Counted from the stretch's first letter, positions 1 through 6,599 are shown. The stretch is 32,823 nt of DNA from Paludibacteraceae bacterium (GCA_024405895.1 JAKSNW010000020.1:1-32823); one strand, 5' to 3'. Made by a program: numbers and translations. Notes: generated by a model not told the origin, from the letters alone.

Positions 1-53
1 AGAGCATCTGACTGTTAATCAGAGGGTCCTTGGTTCAAGTCCAAGAGGGAGAG
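1..53 (+). tRNA. tRNA-Asn (GTT), 5' part outside the window
   Basis: The window opens inside the D-arm. An anticodon stem-loop with anticodon GTT at 14-16, a T-arm with the TTCAAGT loop at 34-40, and the 3' acceptor strand AGGGAGA plus discriminator G (46-53) are visible. CCA is not encoded; the next bases are CAGAA. The anticodon gives asparagine. Confidence 0.9.
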
Positions 54-56
54 CAG

Positions 57-87
57 AAAAGAGAGTCAATAACGGCTCTCTTTTTTG
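57..87 (+). terminator. Intrinsic terminator after tRNA-Asn
   Basis: An AAGAGAG arm and a CTCTCTT arm flank a short loop and are followed by a run of T, directly after the tRNA. Confidence 0.7.
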
Positions 88-126
88 TTTTTACAGAATA
101 AGTATTCCGAGTTACTATTATTTGAG

Positions 127-134
127 TAACTTTG
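127..134 (+). promoter_or_regulatory. -7 promoter box of folC
   Basis: TAACTTTG matches the Bacteroidetes TAnnTTTG -7 box, 22 bases before the ATG. No clear -33 TTTG is seen. Confidence 0.6.
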
Positions 135-156
135 CATTCCCAAAAAGCAAAATATT

Positions 157-1401
157 ATGCAGACAAACGAGACCACAAAAGCGCTATACGACAACGCAAT
201 ACAATATCTATATAGTACAGCCCCCATGTTCCAGCAGAAGGGCAAAAGCGCTTACAAGGAAGGCTTGGAGACAACACTCGCCTTGGACGAACTGTTTCAC
301 CACCCTCACACCTCGTACAGCACCGTTCATGTAGCCGGAACCAACGGCAAAGGCTCTGTGTCAAGCCTGCTGGCTGCCACATTGACAGCCGCTGGCTACA
401 AAGTAGGCCTTTATACTTCTCCTCACTTGGTAGATTTCCGCGAACGCATCCGTGTGAATGGCGAGATGATTCCTATGGAAGAGGTGATTGACTTTGTCGA
501 CAAAAACAAGACACTCATCGAAGACCTCTGCCCATCGTTTTTTGAGATTACCACAGCCATGGCATTCCAGTATTTCCAGAAACAGGAAGTAGACTGGGCA
601 ATCATTGAGGTGGGACTTGGTGGCCGTCTCGACTGCACCAATATCATCATGCCGGAACTATCTGTCATCACCAACATCAGCCTTGACCACACCGATCTTC
701 TCGGTGACACATTGGATAAGATAGCCGCCGAAAAAGCCGGCATCATCAAGATTGCAACCCCTGTGGTCATCGGTGAGACGCAAGAGGAGATTGCCTCCGT
801 ATTCACCACCCGAGCCAGAAAGATGCAGGCACCAATCGTGTTTGCCGATCAGACTGAGGTGACTTTCAAACCAGAATGCGAGTTGACTGGCTATTATCAA
901 ACGAAAAATATCCAGACCGCCTGTGTAGCTATCGACAAACTCCGTGCTATGGGTGTGAAGATTTCCAACGAAGCACAAGCGGAAGGATTTGCCCACGTTT
1001 GCAAATTAAGCGGATTGCAAGGTCGCTGGCAAACCATAGGCCACTCCCCTCTTACCGTCTGCGACACCGGCCACAACGAAGGCGGCTATGCCTACCTGAC
1101 AGAACAGATAAAAGCACAAAAATACGATACACTCCGCATCGTTTTCGGTATGGTAAGCGACAAAAAACGCGACCATTTATTGAAAATGTTGCCAAAAAAT
1201 GCCGTTTACTACTTTACACAAGCCAATATTCCACGTGCACTTCCTGCAGAGGATTTGAAACGAGAAGCAGAGGCTGAAGGACTAAAAGGAGAATGTTATC
1301 ATTCTGTCAAAGAAGCATTTGAAGCAGCAAAAAGAGACGCTACTGCCAACGATTTCATCTTCGTAGGCGGAAGCAACTTCATCGTTGCCGAAATACTATA
1401 A
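157..1401 (+). CDS. folC: Bifunctional folylpolyglutamate synthase / dihydrofolate synthase
   Basis: A cytoplasmic folate enzyme of the Mur-ligase superfamily. It joins glutamate to dihydropteroate or to tetrahydrofolate through an acyl-phosphate made with ATP. The 414-residue protein has the family P-loop GTNGKGS at 61-67, TSPHL at 87-91, EVGLGGRLD at 151-159 (family signature and metal-site region) and the DHTDLLG segment at 177-183. A CDTGHN motif late in the protein corresponds to the usual DGAHN at the start of the C-terminal domain. Length is normal for the family. The ATG at 157 is supported by the -7 box at 127-134. It stands alone between a tRNA terminator and a tRNA-Val promoter, so it is probably monocistronic. 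Confidence 0.95.
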   Translation: MQTNETTKALYDNAIQYLYSTAPMFQQKGKSAYKEGLETTLALDELFHHPHTSYSTVHVAGTNGKGSVSSLLAATLTAAGYKVGLYTSPHLVDFRERIRVNGEMIPMEEVIDFVDKNKTLIEDLCPSFFEITTAMAFQYFQKQEVDWAIIEVGLGGRLDCTNIIMPELSVITNISLDHTDLLGDTLDKIAAEKAGIIKIATPVVIGETQEEIASVFTTRARKMQAPIVFADQTEVTFKPECELTGYYQTKNIQTACVAIDKLRAMGVKISNEAQAEGFAHVCKLSGLQGRWQTIGHSPLTVCDTGHNEGGYAYLTEQIKAQKYDTLRIVFGMVSDKKRDHLLKMLPKNAVYYFTQANIPRALPAEDLKREAEAEGLKGECYHSVKEAFEAAKRDATANDFIFVGGSNFIVAEIL

Positions 1402-1486
1402 AGTCAGAAAATTGCAAAGAAAAGCCACACGATTACAGCCACTTATAAATTCTTTGATTATTATTTCAAAAATAATTGGGAAAACA

Positions 1487-1518
1487 TTTGGTCACATCGC
1501 AAAAATGCACTACTTTTG
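1487..1518 (+). promoter_or_regulatory. Promoter of the first tRNA-Val
   Basis: TTTG at 1487-1490, 20 bases, then TACTTTTG at 1511-1518: a full Bacteroidetes promoter ending 22 bases before the tRNA. Confidence 0.85.
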
Positions 1519-1540
1519 CATCGCTTTTCCGAGCAACCTC

Positions 1541-1615
1541 GGGCGTTTAGCTCAGCTGGTTTAGAGCATCTGCCTTACAAGCAGAGGGTCGGCGGTTCGA
1601 ATCCGTCAACGCCCA
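1541..1615 (+). tRNA. tRNA-Val (TAC), copy 1
   Basis: 75-base cloverleaf with acceptor GGGCGTT/AACGCCC, anticodon TAC at 1576-1578, T-loop TTCGAAT and discriminator A at 1615; CCA is not encoded. The tRNA is identical to the copy at 7556-7630. Just upstream, CCGAG can pair with CTCGG, whose last two bases are the first two bases of the tRNA, giving a small leader hairpin. Confidence 0.97.
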
Positions 1616-1616
1616 C

Positions 1617-1647
1617 AAAGACTTGACTACTTAGTCAAGTCTTTTTT
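1617..1647 (+). terminator. Intrinsic terminator after tRNA-Val copy 1
   Basis: Perfect 13-bp inverted repeat AAAGACTTGACTA / TAGTCAAGTCTTT (1617-1629, 1632-1644) followed by T residues. Confidence 0.9.
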
Positions 1648-1686
1648 GTTTATATACACTACCCTACCGATTCAAAAAAAAACTTG

Positions 1687-1694
1687 TATATTTG
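1687..1694 (+). promoter_or_regulatory. -7 promoter box of the 1725 lipoprotein
   Basis: TATATTTG preceded by TTG and followed by CA, 30 bases before the ATG. Confidence 0.6.
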
Positions 1695-1724
1695 CAACGC
1701 TAAACTTATACTATCATCAATAAA

Positions 1725-2162
1725 ATGAAAAAATTCTACACTTACCTCCTGACTGCTTTTGCCGTAGTCATGGTGTTTGCTGCTTGCAACACCCCCAACG
1801 AACCTACTGGCGACGAACCCGACCCTTTCCAAGTTGACTACTCAGAACTCATCGTCGGCACTTGGGCTGTCGACTCTTCCCTCGTCTATTACCCGAACAT
1901 AAGCGGCCGTTTACCCCATTTCTTCCCTGGCTTAAATAAACTGATGACCTTTAATGCCGACGGTTCGTTTTCCAACTCAGATTCAGTGCAGGGCATCTAC
2001 GTTCTCGACACCTACTATCTGACCATCATCACCGAAGGCGAGGAGAAATATCAGATCACCACTTGCAACGACACCGCAATGGTCTACTTCCAACTTGGAT
2101 ATGACACCTTTGAGGACCAACCCACCCAAGAGGTCTTCTATCTTCACCGCATAACAAAATAA
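1725..2162 (+). CDS. Small lipoprotein, lipocalin-like
   Basis: A 145-residue predicted lipoprotein. The N terminus is a lipoprotein signal peptide (KK, hydrophobic stretch, lipobox VFAAC with Cys21), so the mature protein should be anchored in the outer or inner membrane facing the periplasm or surface. A short acidic, proline-rich linker follows. The rest has the look of Bacteroidetes lipocalin-like domains: LIVGTW near the start, a TFNADGSF strand pair, then GIYVLDTYYLTI and late beta strands. The lipocalin assignment is by pattern only, and no ligand can be named. It is a single gene with its own -7 box and terminator. Confidence 0.8.
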   Translation: MKKFYTYLLTAFAVVMVFAACNTPNEPTGDEPDPFQVDYSELIVGTWAVDSSLVYYPNISGRLPHFFPGLNKLMTFNADGSFSNSDSVQGIYVLDTYYLTIITEGEEKYQITTCNDTAMVYFQLGYDTFEDQPTQEVFYLHRITK

Positions 2163-2186
2163 ACGACAAAACCGAAGACTCAATCT

Positions 2187-2240
2187 CAACAAATACTTTC
2201 AGCGCTATCCTTCAACTATGAGGGATGGCGTTGTTGTTTT
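2187..2240 (+). terminator. Intrinsic terminator after the 1725 lipoprotein
   Basis: A CGC-T-ATCCTTCA arm (2203-2214) pairs with TGAGGGAT-G-GCG (2219-2230), with outer CAACAA / TTGTTG pairing and a following T-rich tail. Confidence 0.75.
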
Positions 2241-2312
2241 ATTTCACGCTGACGTATAATTTTTAAACGATAACCTTAACGACACGGCATAAAATTCCAG
2301 CGAGCTGGACAT

Positions 2313-2380
2313 AAAAAAACAAGGGCCTTGCTCTCACGAGTTTGGCCCTTCCAACTATTGAAAAAACATATTCTTTCTTC
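2313..2380 (-). ncRNA. Candidate small RNA A (minus strand)
   Basis: A promoter on the minus strand (-33 TTTG at 2416-2413, 20 bases, -7 TATTTTTG at 2392-2385) predicts a start near 2378-2380. About 30 bases on, AAGGGCC and GGCCCTT (2350-2344, 2327-2321) form a hairpin with an inner CTC/GAG stem, followed by G and seven T (2319-2313). Predicted RNA of about 65 bases with no ORF. The function is unknown. Confidence 0.45.
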
Positions 2381-2384
2381 ACTG

Positions 2385-2416
2385 CAAAAATACAACAAAT
2401 TCCGATAACTACCAAA
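2385..2416 (-). promoter_or_regulatory. Minus-strand promoter of candidate RNA A
   Basis: Reading the minus strand: TTTG, 20 bases ending GTTG, then TATTTTTGCA. It fits the promoter consensus exactly. Confidence 0.65.
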
Positions 2417-2421
2417 TCAAG

Positions 2422-2457
2422 AAAAAAAGAGAACAGCACCATCGTGCTGTTCTCTTT
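2422..2457 (-). terminator. Strong hairpin, minus-strand terminator
   Basis: Perfect 14-bp inverted repeat AAAGAGAACAGCAC / GTGCTGTTCTCTTT (2426-2439, 2444-2457) with a CATC loop. On the minus strand it is followed by a T run (2428-2422, part of it in the stem); on the plus strand there is no U tract. It may be a second terminator for candidate RNA B. Confidence 0.7.
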
Positions 2458-2465
2458 CATCAATT

Positions 2466-2541
2466 ATAAAAAAAACGGATACAGACCTGTTAATAAGTGG
2501 TTCTCCGACGAACGATGCACTTAACAAATCCACATCCGTTT
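2466..2541 (-). ncRNA. Candidate small RNA B (minus strand)
   Basis: A minus-strand -7 box TAATTTTG (2555-2548) predicts a start near 2541. The RNA would begin with AAACGGAT (2541-2534), which pairs perfectly with ATCCGTTT (2480-2473) and is followed by U residues, so its two ends close a terminator-like stem. Inside are a TGTTAAGTG pairing (2526-2518 with 2500-2489, 3-base bulge) and a GTTC/GAAC hairpin (2513-2500). Length is about 75 bases and there is no ORF. It resembles a compact structured RNA; the family is not recognised. Confidence 0.45.
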
Positions 2542-2547
2542 GTGCTG

Positions 2548-2579
2548 CAAAATTACAACTTTTTCTGGAAATAAAAACC
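2548..2579 (-). promoter_or_regulatory. Minus-strand promoter of candidate RNA B
   Basis: -7 TAATTTTG at 2555-2548. The upstream minus-strand sequence TTCCAGAAAAAGTTG is nearly the same as that before the promoter at 3449-3442. The -33 region is T-rich but not TTTG. Confidence 0.5.
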
Positions 2580-2618
2580 CCACTCGTGAGGGTGAAGTTG
2601 GGAGGATGGGGAGATGCC

Positions 2619-2649
2619 TTTGTAGTATAGTGGAAATGTAGTATATTTG
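2619..2649 (+). promoter_or_regulatory. Promoter of the 2669-3270 operon
   Basis: TTTG (2619-2622), 19 bases, TATATTTG (2642-2649), 19 bases before the ATG. Confidence 0.8.
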
Positions 2650-2668
2650 TGCCCTAATAGGAACCGCT

Positions 2669-3079
2669 ATGGAAAAGGAATACAACGACAACGAGGTGGC
2701 AACCACCTCTGGAATGACTCGTGGAGAGTTGAACGAAGCCATCAACGAACTCAACGAAGAGGCTGCCATTCGCTACAACAGGCATACAGTGCCAGACGAA
2801 GTCAAAGCACTTCTTGAAGAAGACGAAATGGCTGTCTACGAAGGCACAACCACAGAAGGTCTTGAAGTATATGGCAGAGAGTTTAAGGGCGCATTACAGT
2901 TTGAGGAACTCTATGGTCCTCCCGTAGCCTTGACTTTCGACATCAAGACAAAGCAAGCTCAACGTTATGAGGGTTTCGATAAACCATTTGAGATATTCAG
3001 AATACTCGAGGAACAGCGCCGCGAAATCAGACGAAAGCGTCGTGAACAGAAGAAAAAGCAAACCAACAAACAACAATAA
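2669..3079 (+). CDS. Hypothetical protein, basic C-terminal helix
   Basis: A 136-residue cytoplasmic protein that I do not recognise. There is no signal peptide or membrane segment. The N-terminal third is acidic and helical (TRGELNEAINELNEEAA), the middle (about 60-105) is likely mixed alpha/beta with VYEGTTTEGLEVYGREF and VALTFDIKT, and the last 30 residues form a very basic helix rich in Arg, Lys and Gln that could bind nucleic acid. The start is set by the strong promoter 19 bases upstream. It is followed after 14 bases by a 58-residue ORF, with which it likely forms an operon. The small-acidic/basic pairing recalls toxin-antitoxin or regulatory pairs, but nothing in the sequence proves it. 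Confidence 0.75.
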   Translation: MEKEYNDNEVATTSGMTRGELNEAINELNEEAAIRYNRHTVPDEVKALLEEDEMAVYEGTTTEGLEVYGREFKGALQFEELYGPPVALTFDIKTKQAQRYEGFDKPFEIFRILEEQRREIRRKRREQKKKQTNKQQ

Positions 3080-3093
3080 AACGTCAAACAACC

Positions 3094-3270
3094 ATGGAAA
3101 AGAATCAGATGCAAGATGAATTCACAACCGAGATGCATGCCGAAATGCTATCCGGTGAAATAAGCAGATTTGACATGAAAGTGCTCGGTGCGTTTGGCGC
3201 AATGAGACGTGGTCTAACAAAAGAGGAGGCTCTCAAAGAATGCGGACTCACCGAGGAAGAAAGAATATGA
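3094..3270 (+). CDS. Small hypothetical protein, 58 residues
   Basis: ATG at 3094, stop TGA at 3268-3270; 14 bases after the 2669 gene and in the same transcription unit. The protein starts MEKNQMQDEFTTEMHAEM and ends with a helix-turn-helix-like run (AMRRGLTKEEALKECGLTEEE) that resembles the recognition part of small bacterial helix-turn-helix or UBA-like folds (inference). It is largely helical, with no signal peptide. The downstream neighbour is a hairpin at 3315-3344. Function is unknown; codon use looks like the neighbouring genes, which supports it being real. Confidence 0.6.
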   Translation: MEKNQMQDEFTTEMHAEMLSGEISRFDMKVLGAFGAMRRGLTKEEALKECGLTEEERI

Positions 3271-3308
3271 CGCAAATATAGAGCGTGTGTTATATGGATA
3301 ATTAAAAC

Positions 3309-3344
3309 AAAAAAAAAGAGAGTAACAAATAATGTTCTCTCTTT
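3309..3344 (-). terminator. Hairpin terminator, best on the minus strand
   Basis: AAAGAGAG-T-AACA (3315-3327) pairs with TGTT-CTCTCTTT (3333-3344). On the minus strand it runs into a tract of nine T (3317-3309). It may also end the 2669-3270 operon on the plus strand, where only three T follow. Confidence 0.7.
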
Positions 3345-3437
3345 GTAACCAGAGCAGGAGCAGTCCCTCTCTTTATTGGCTTCGCTTTTTCAACTGGACA
3401 CCCGACTTACTAAGTGACACCCAACTATTGCTATGAC
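3309..3437 (-). ncRNA. Candidate small RNA C (minus strand)
   Basis: A perfect minus-strand promoter (3473-3442) predicts a start near 3435-3437. About 95 bases later the RNA meets the terminator hairpin at 3344-3315. Predicted length is about 125 bases. It contains GGGTGTC twice, separated by 12 bases with an ACTT/AAGT mini-hairpin. No start codon with a sensible ORF is present. The family is not recognised. Confidence 0.45.
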
Positions 3438-3441
3438 GGTG

Positions 3442-3473
3442 CAAAGATACAACTTTTCTGGAATACATGCAAA
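3442..3473 (-). promoter_or_regulatory. Minus-strand promoter of candidate RNA C
   Basis: TTTG (3473-3470), 20 bases, TATCTTTG (3449-3442). The spacer carries TTCCAGAAAAGTTG, shared with the 2548-2579 promoter. Confidence 0.7.
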
Positions 3474-3609
3474 TCTGGAACACACACAAAATAGTGTTTG
3501 AATATTTTCTGCGAACAGAGTTTTTGAAACCTTGGGAACCGTTTTTTTCAAAGCAACACAGGCTACAATTCGCTACCCTATCGCCTAATCGCCCTATCAA
3601 AAGCCCCAT

Positions 3610-3813
3610 TTAACCACATAGTTCGTACCTTTTTTTGTCGAAATACGGGAACTCCGTTTCACAGAGGTGTGTCGAAACTGCGGGTAAAACCATAGGCAAA
3701 AGGGGCTGTTGCATCGATTTCGTGGCCTGTGAGAGCACCAAATTCACGAATTCTGTGCCCTTACCTGCCTTCGGCATGGTAGGTGCTTTGGAAGAAAAAA
3801 CATTGTAATCCAT
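3610..3813 (-). pseudogene. Truncated N-terminal fragment of a DUF3987-like protein
   Basis: The minus strand encodes 67 residues starting MDYNVFSSKAP, with TMPKAGKGTEFVNLVLSQA and a later ETEFPYFDKK, then a stop after ELCG. From memory this matches the start of long Bacteroidales mobile-element proteins of the DUF3987 (primase/helicase-like) group, which continue past ELCG for several hundred residues. Here the sequence after the stop (3609 downwards, with GGCGATAG-like short repeats) does not continue that family, so the gene appears cut off, not merely mutated. It starts right beside the AT-rich palindrome at 3837-4033. The family name is recalled, not searched. Confidence 0.5.
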
Positions 3814-3836
3814 TGTAGGTAATAACTTTAGGTTGG

Positions 3837-4033
3837 TATATTTTTTTGATACGATTGTTGTGTTTCAATTATTTCAATTGTTTCAGTTATTTTTTTGATA
3901 CCCCCATTCTCTGATTTTTCTTCTATTACATATATAATATATTAATATATAATTAGTTATATAGTATATATAAGAGAAAAGAGAGGTTAGGGGGGTACCT
4001 TTTTTTTAATTGAAACTGAAACAACTGAAACGC
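3837..4033. repeat. AT-rich imperfect palindrome with iteron-like repeats
   Basis: Left arm: TTTCAATTA, TTTCAATTG, TTTCAGTTA in tandem (3863-3889), flanked by two copies of TTTTTTTGATAC (3841-3852, 3890-3901). The right arm has TGAAAC at 4011, 4017 and 4026 in inverted sense. Between them CCCCC (3901-3905) faces GGGGGG (3991-3996), TTCTCT-rich faces AGAGAA-rich sequence, and the centre is almost pure A/T (3927-3972). The arrangement resembles a replication or recombination site of a mobile element; that is inference. Confidence 0.6.
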
Positions 4034-4266
4034 TTTCTTAGAGACTCGTCAGTTTGACGATCTGACTGATTTCACGGATAAACTCTGCAGCAGTAGCTCA
4101 TAAAGGCCAGCATCTTGTTGCCTTTCTCTACCAAGCAACTCAGGCTACAGTTCGGCATACTCAAGCAAACTTACCTCTTCCGTTATCTGCAGACGAGAAC
4201 ACCTTAAACTTCCCGTTAAGGTTATCGTTCCCGTTCAAAGGATAGCGAGTCAAGACTTACGCGCAC

Positions 4267-4306
4267 AAAAAAAAGACTCACCTCTTCCGAGGCAAGTCTT
4301 TTTGGT
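4267..4306 (-). terminator. Terminator of the 4324-6444 gene
   Basis: AAAAGACT / AGTCTTTT (4271-4278, 4295-4302) with an inner CCTC/GAGG stem; on the minus strand it ends in a run of eight T. Confidence 0.85.
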
Positions 4307-4323
4307 ATTATTTGGGGAAGGAG

Positions 4324-6444
4324 TTATTTCTTCACCAGTTTGGCGGTTTGACGAAGGCCGTCGTTGGAGGTAACGGTGATGTAGTAGATGCCCGTTGCCA
4401 AAGCAGAGGCGTCTAAGCGATAGCGCTCTTGCTGCTCTGGGAGTTCAACGGCTGCCACGAGGCGACCGTTAACGTCGACAATCTGCAGGCGAGCCACGCC
4501 GTGGTAGGCTTCCAACTCCAGCGTGGTGAAATCGGCCACTGGGTTTGGAACAACCTGGAATTCGCTCTCGCGAGTGATTTCAAGGCCAGAGCCTGTTCTA
4601 ACAATCACAACGGTGTCCGGACGATTGTTGATATCGCCACCCACAACGATAGTGCCATTGGCAACGGTAGCGCCTTGTGGATAGGCAATGGAGCAATCTG
4701 TCAAAGTGATATCGTTGAAGGCTCCAATACCGTAATAAGCCGAATAAGCAGTCACGTTGCTGTTTTCGATGGTGAGATGCTCCATGCCGTAGCCGCCGAT
4801 GCCGTCGGCCATTCCGTTGGTTTTGCTGCCAGCCTCAACCGTTGTATTGAGAATCTTGAGCGAGAGATTCAAATCTTCACCGTAGCCAAAGCTGAGGCGG
4901 TCGCATTTCAACTGACCAGCACCAGTCATCGTCACGTTGACATCAGCGTTGGCAGGACAAGTAAAGTCAACGATACGGTTGTTGCCCACGAGGTTGATGG
5001 TGAGGTTAGGACTAACGAATCTCTCGTTGAAATAGATATCGCTATTCATCACCACGTTGTCGAGACGGAGCACCTTGGTAGTAGGGTCGTAGGTGACGGT
5101 GCCGGAGTTGAGGAGTGGACAATCTGTATGTGTAAAGTTGGTGTTGTTGTCGCTGGAGATTTCCACATTGCCCACCACGATGCCGTAGTTGGTTGCATTG
5201 GTAGATGTGGAATAGAAGTGCATGTTTGGCAAACCAGAAGGGGTATAGCCAAAGATAGTGCTTACGCTGAAGTCAACATCATCGATATCGTAGATTTGGG
5301 TTGCAAAATTTAGGTTGTCGGTGAAATGCCAAGATGCGCGATTCACTGAAGTATAAGAGTGGTCGATGCCATAGAGGTCTGAGAAATATATTCCAGTATC
5401 GGCGGTTTTGTCGAGCACACAGACCAAGAGGTTGTCGGCACCGTTGTAATTGAATGGCACCTGTAAGTTGATATCGTTCCAGCCCAACGTCAAAGAGAGA
5501 TGACCGTCGAACACCTTGGTCATATTCCAAGCACTCTCGTAGTCGTGACAAAGGATACTAGTTCTGTTGCTATTGGCAAGATAGATTTCAAGATCTTTCT
5601 CGATGGTGGAGCCTGTGTGCTGAGAGTCCATATTGCTCACCTTGATGTCCAGACGACGAATCGAACCGCTCATGCCTACTTCTGTAGGTTTGTAGAGCAT
5701 CTGAGCAATACCATATTTGCTGATTGAACCAACGAACGCATTGAGATCATCATGAGTTTCAGACTCATCCACGTTGAAGGTAGCAGGTGTGGTATAGAAA
5801 CGAATTGTTGGGCAAGTCACGGCATAAGGGGTGAACACCTCGCATGCCAAGAGCGAATTGAGGCCCGAACGCCAGTCGGTGGTGTTCACACTAACCATTC
5901 GTCCTTCGTTGCTCGAATTGGAAGACTGGAGGATGGCAGATGTCATAGAAGTTGGGTTTCCCGTGCCGGTCTTGTCGTAGATGGTGATCATCAAGTTTTG
6001 GTTGGTCTGAGGGTGGTAATAGAACGGCGAGGAGCAAGGAATCACCAAAAATCCACCTCTGTCGGCATCTACCCAACCGTCAAACACCTTGGTTCCGATA
6101 TTGGTCTCAAAGGCATTGGATGAGTAGGAACTGGAGGCTGTGATGGCCAGATAGACTTCGAGATTACGATGGAACGGTATGCCGGCTTCAATAGATGAGG
6201 TATCGCGACACATAGCCAAGGCGTAGATGGTATCGTGATAAATTACCACAGACTGCAAAACGCTCCTTGGAACAATGAATTGGGAGCAACTAATTTGGGC
6301 AGAAGTATTGGTGATGCTCGATTGGGATGCAAAAGCATGAATTCCCAAATCGTCACGGAGATATCCGTACTGATAATACTTCGCCGAAACAGGCAGAAGA
6401 CAGAAACAAACTGTCAATAAGATTAGAAATTTCTTCATTTTCAT
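4324..6444 (-). CDS. T9SS-secreted surface protein with beta-helix-like region
   Basis: 706 residues. Residues 1-21 are a Sec signal peptide ending PVSA. The last 75 or so residues are a type A T9SS sorting domain: VVPNPVADFTTLEL, then VDVNGRLV, then LATGIYYI and a KLVKK tail. T9SS family knowledge says such proteins cross the outer membrane and are usually attached to surface LPS. Two similar modules precede it (about 25-200 and 215-400), each with an AKVFDGW/TKVFDGH-type strand and a late YxTxxTxN motif; they look like repeated beta-sandwich domains. Residues about 425-610 have regular short strands (LRLDNVVM, LTINLVGNN, LTIENSNVTAY, DITLTDCSI) typical of a right-handed beta-helix. No catalytic motif is recognised. 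It is a single gene with its own promoter and terminator. Confidence 0.85.
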   Translation of the reverse strand: MKMKKFLILLTVCFCLLPVSAKYYQYGYLRDDLGIHAFASQSSITNTSAQISCSQFIVPRSVLQSVVIYHDTIYALAMCRDTSSIEAGIPFHRNLEVYLAITASSSYSSNAFETNIGTKVFDGWVDADRGGFLVIPCSSPFYYHPQTNQNLMITIYDKTGTGNPTSMTSAILQSSNSSNEGRMVSVNTTDWRSGLNSLLACEVFTPYAVTCPTIRFYTTPATFNVDESETHDDLNAFVGSISKYGIAQMLYKPTEVGMSGSIRRLDIKVSNMDSQHTGSTIEKDLEIYLANSNRTSILCHDYESAWNMTKVFDGHLSLTLGWNDINLQVPFNYNGADNLLVCVLDKTADTGIYFSDLYGIDHSYTSVNRASWHFTDNLNFATQIYDIDDVDFSVSTIFGYTPSGLPNMHFYSTSTNATNYGIVVGNVEISSDNNTNFTHTDCPLLNSGTVTYDPTTKVLRLDNVVMNSDIYFNERFVSPNLTINLVGNNRIVDFTCPANADVNVTMTGAGQLKCDRLSFGYGEDLNLSLKILNTTVEAGSKTNGMADGIGGYGMEHLTIENSNVTAYSAYYGIGAFNDITLTDCSIAYPQGATVANGTIVVGGDINNRPDTVVIVRTGSGLEITRESEFQVVPNPVADFTTLELEAYHGVARLQIVDVNGRLVAAVELPEQQERYRLDASALATGIYYITVTSNDGLRQTAKLVKK

Positions 6445-6464
6445 TCGTATTGAATTATTCTGCG

Positions 6465-6497
6465 CAAAATTAAATAAAAAAAAAAAAAAAATGCAAA
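6465..6497 (-). promoter_or_regulatory. Promoter of the 6444-4324 gene
   Basis: Minus strand TTTG (6497-6494), 21 bases that are mostly T, TAATTTTG (6472-6465), 20 bases before the start codon. The homopolymer of about 18 A (plus strand, 6473-6491) fills the spacer. Confidence 0.75.
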
Positions 6498-6567
6498 CTT
6501 TTCCGGCTACAAAATAACGGATACAACTCAGATTTTGTTTTGCCGACGAAAATACAGGCTATTTCTA

Positions 6568-6599
6568 CTTGCAAGAACCAAGAATTATCTATAATTTTG
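6568..6599 (+). promoter_or_regulatory. Promoter of the SUMF1-fold lipoprotein gene
   Basis: CTTG (6568-6571), 20 bases, TAATTTTG (6592-6599). It places transcription start near 6604, downstream of the longest possible start codon (6569), so the ATG at 6638 is the real start. Confidence 0.75.

Larger units (their letters stand above)
2163..2668. other. Intergenic region 2163-2668 with regulatory elements only
   Basis: No convincing protein gene. It holds the terminator of the 1725 gene, two minus-strand promoter-terminator units (candidate small RNAs), an extra strong hairpin, and the promoter of the 2669 gene. Translations through it are broken by these elements. Confidence 0.7.
3271..4323. 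other. Gene-poor region 3271-4323, mobile-element relic
   Basis: About 1 kb with no intact gene. From left to right: a bidirectional hairpin, a minus-strand small-RNA unit, a truncated DUF3987-like fragment on the minus strand, an AT-rich imperfect palindrome with repeated TTTCAATTR/TGAAAC motifs, about 230 bases with no gene, and the terminator of the minus-strand gene at 4324. Read on the minus strand, 4170-4260 can be translated to a short piece with GKFKVFSSAD, reminiscent of Bacteroidetes surface proteins, but it is too short to call. Confidence 0.6.

Noticed and set aside
2342-2524. Plus-strand frame between the lipoprotein and the 2669 gene
   Set aside because: It passes through several terminator hairpins and two minus-strand promoters and encodes low-complexity sequence.
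3373-3609. Minus-strand frame of 78 codons
   Set aside because: It runs through the promoter of candidate RNA C and has no family-like features.
4429-5313. Long plus-strand frame antisense to the T9SS cargo gene
   Set aside because: It is the antisense shadow of a clear secreted protein, with no start signals of its own.
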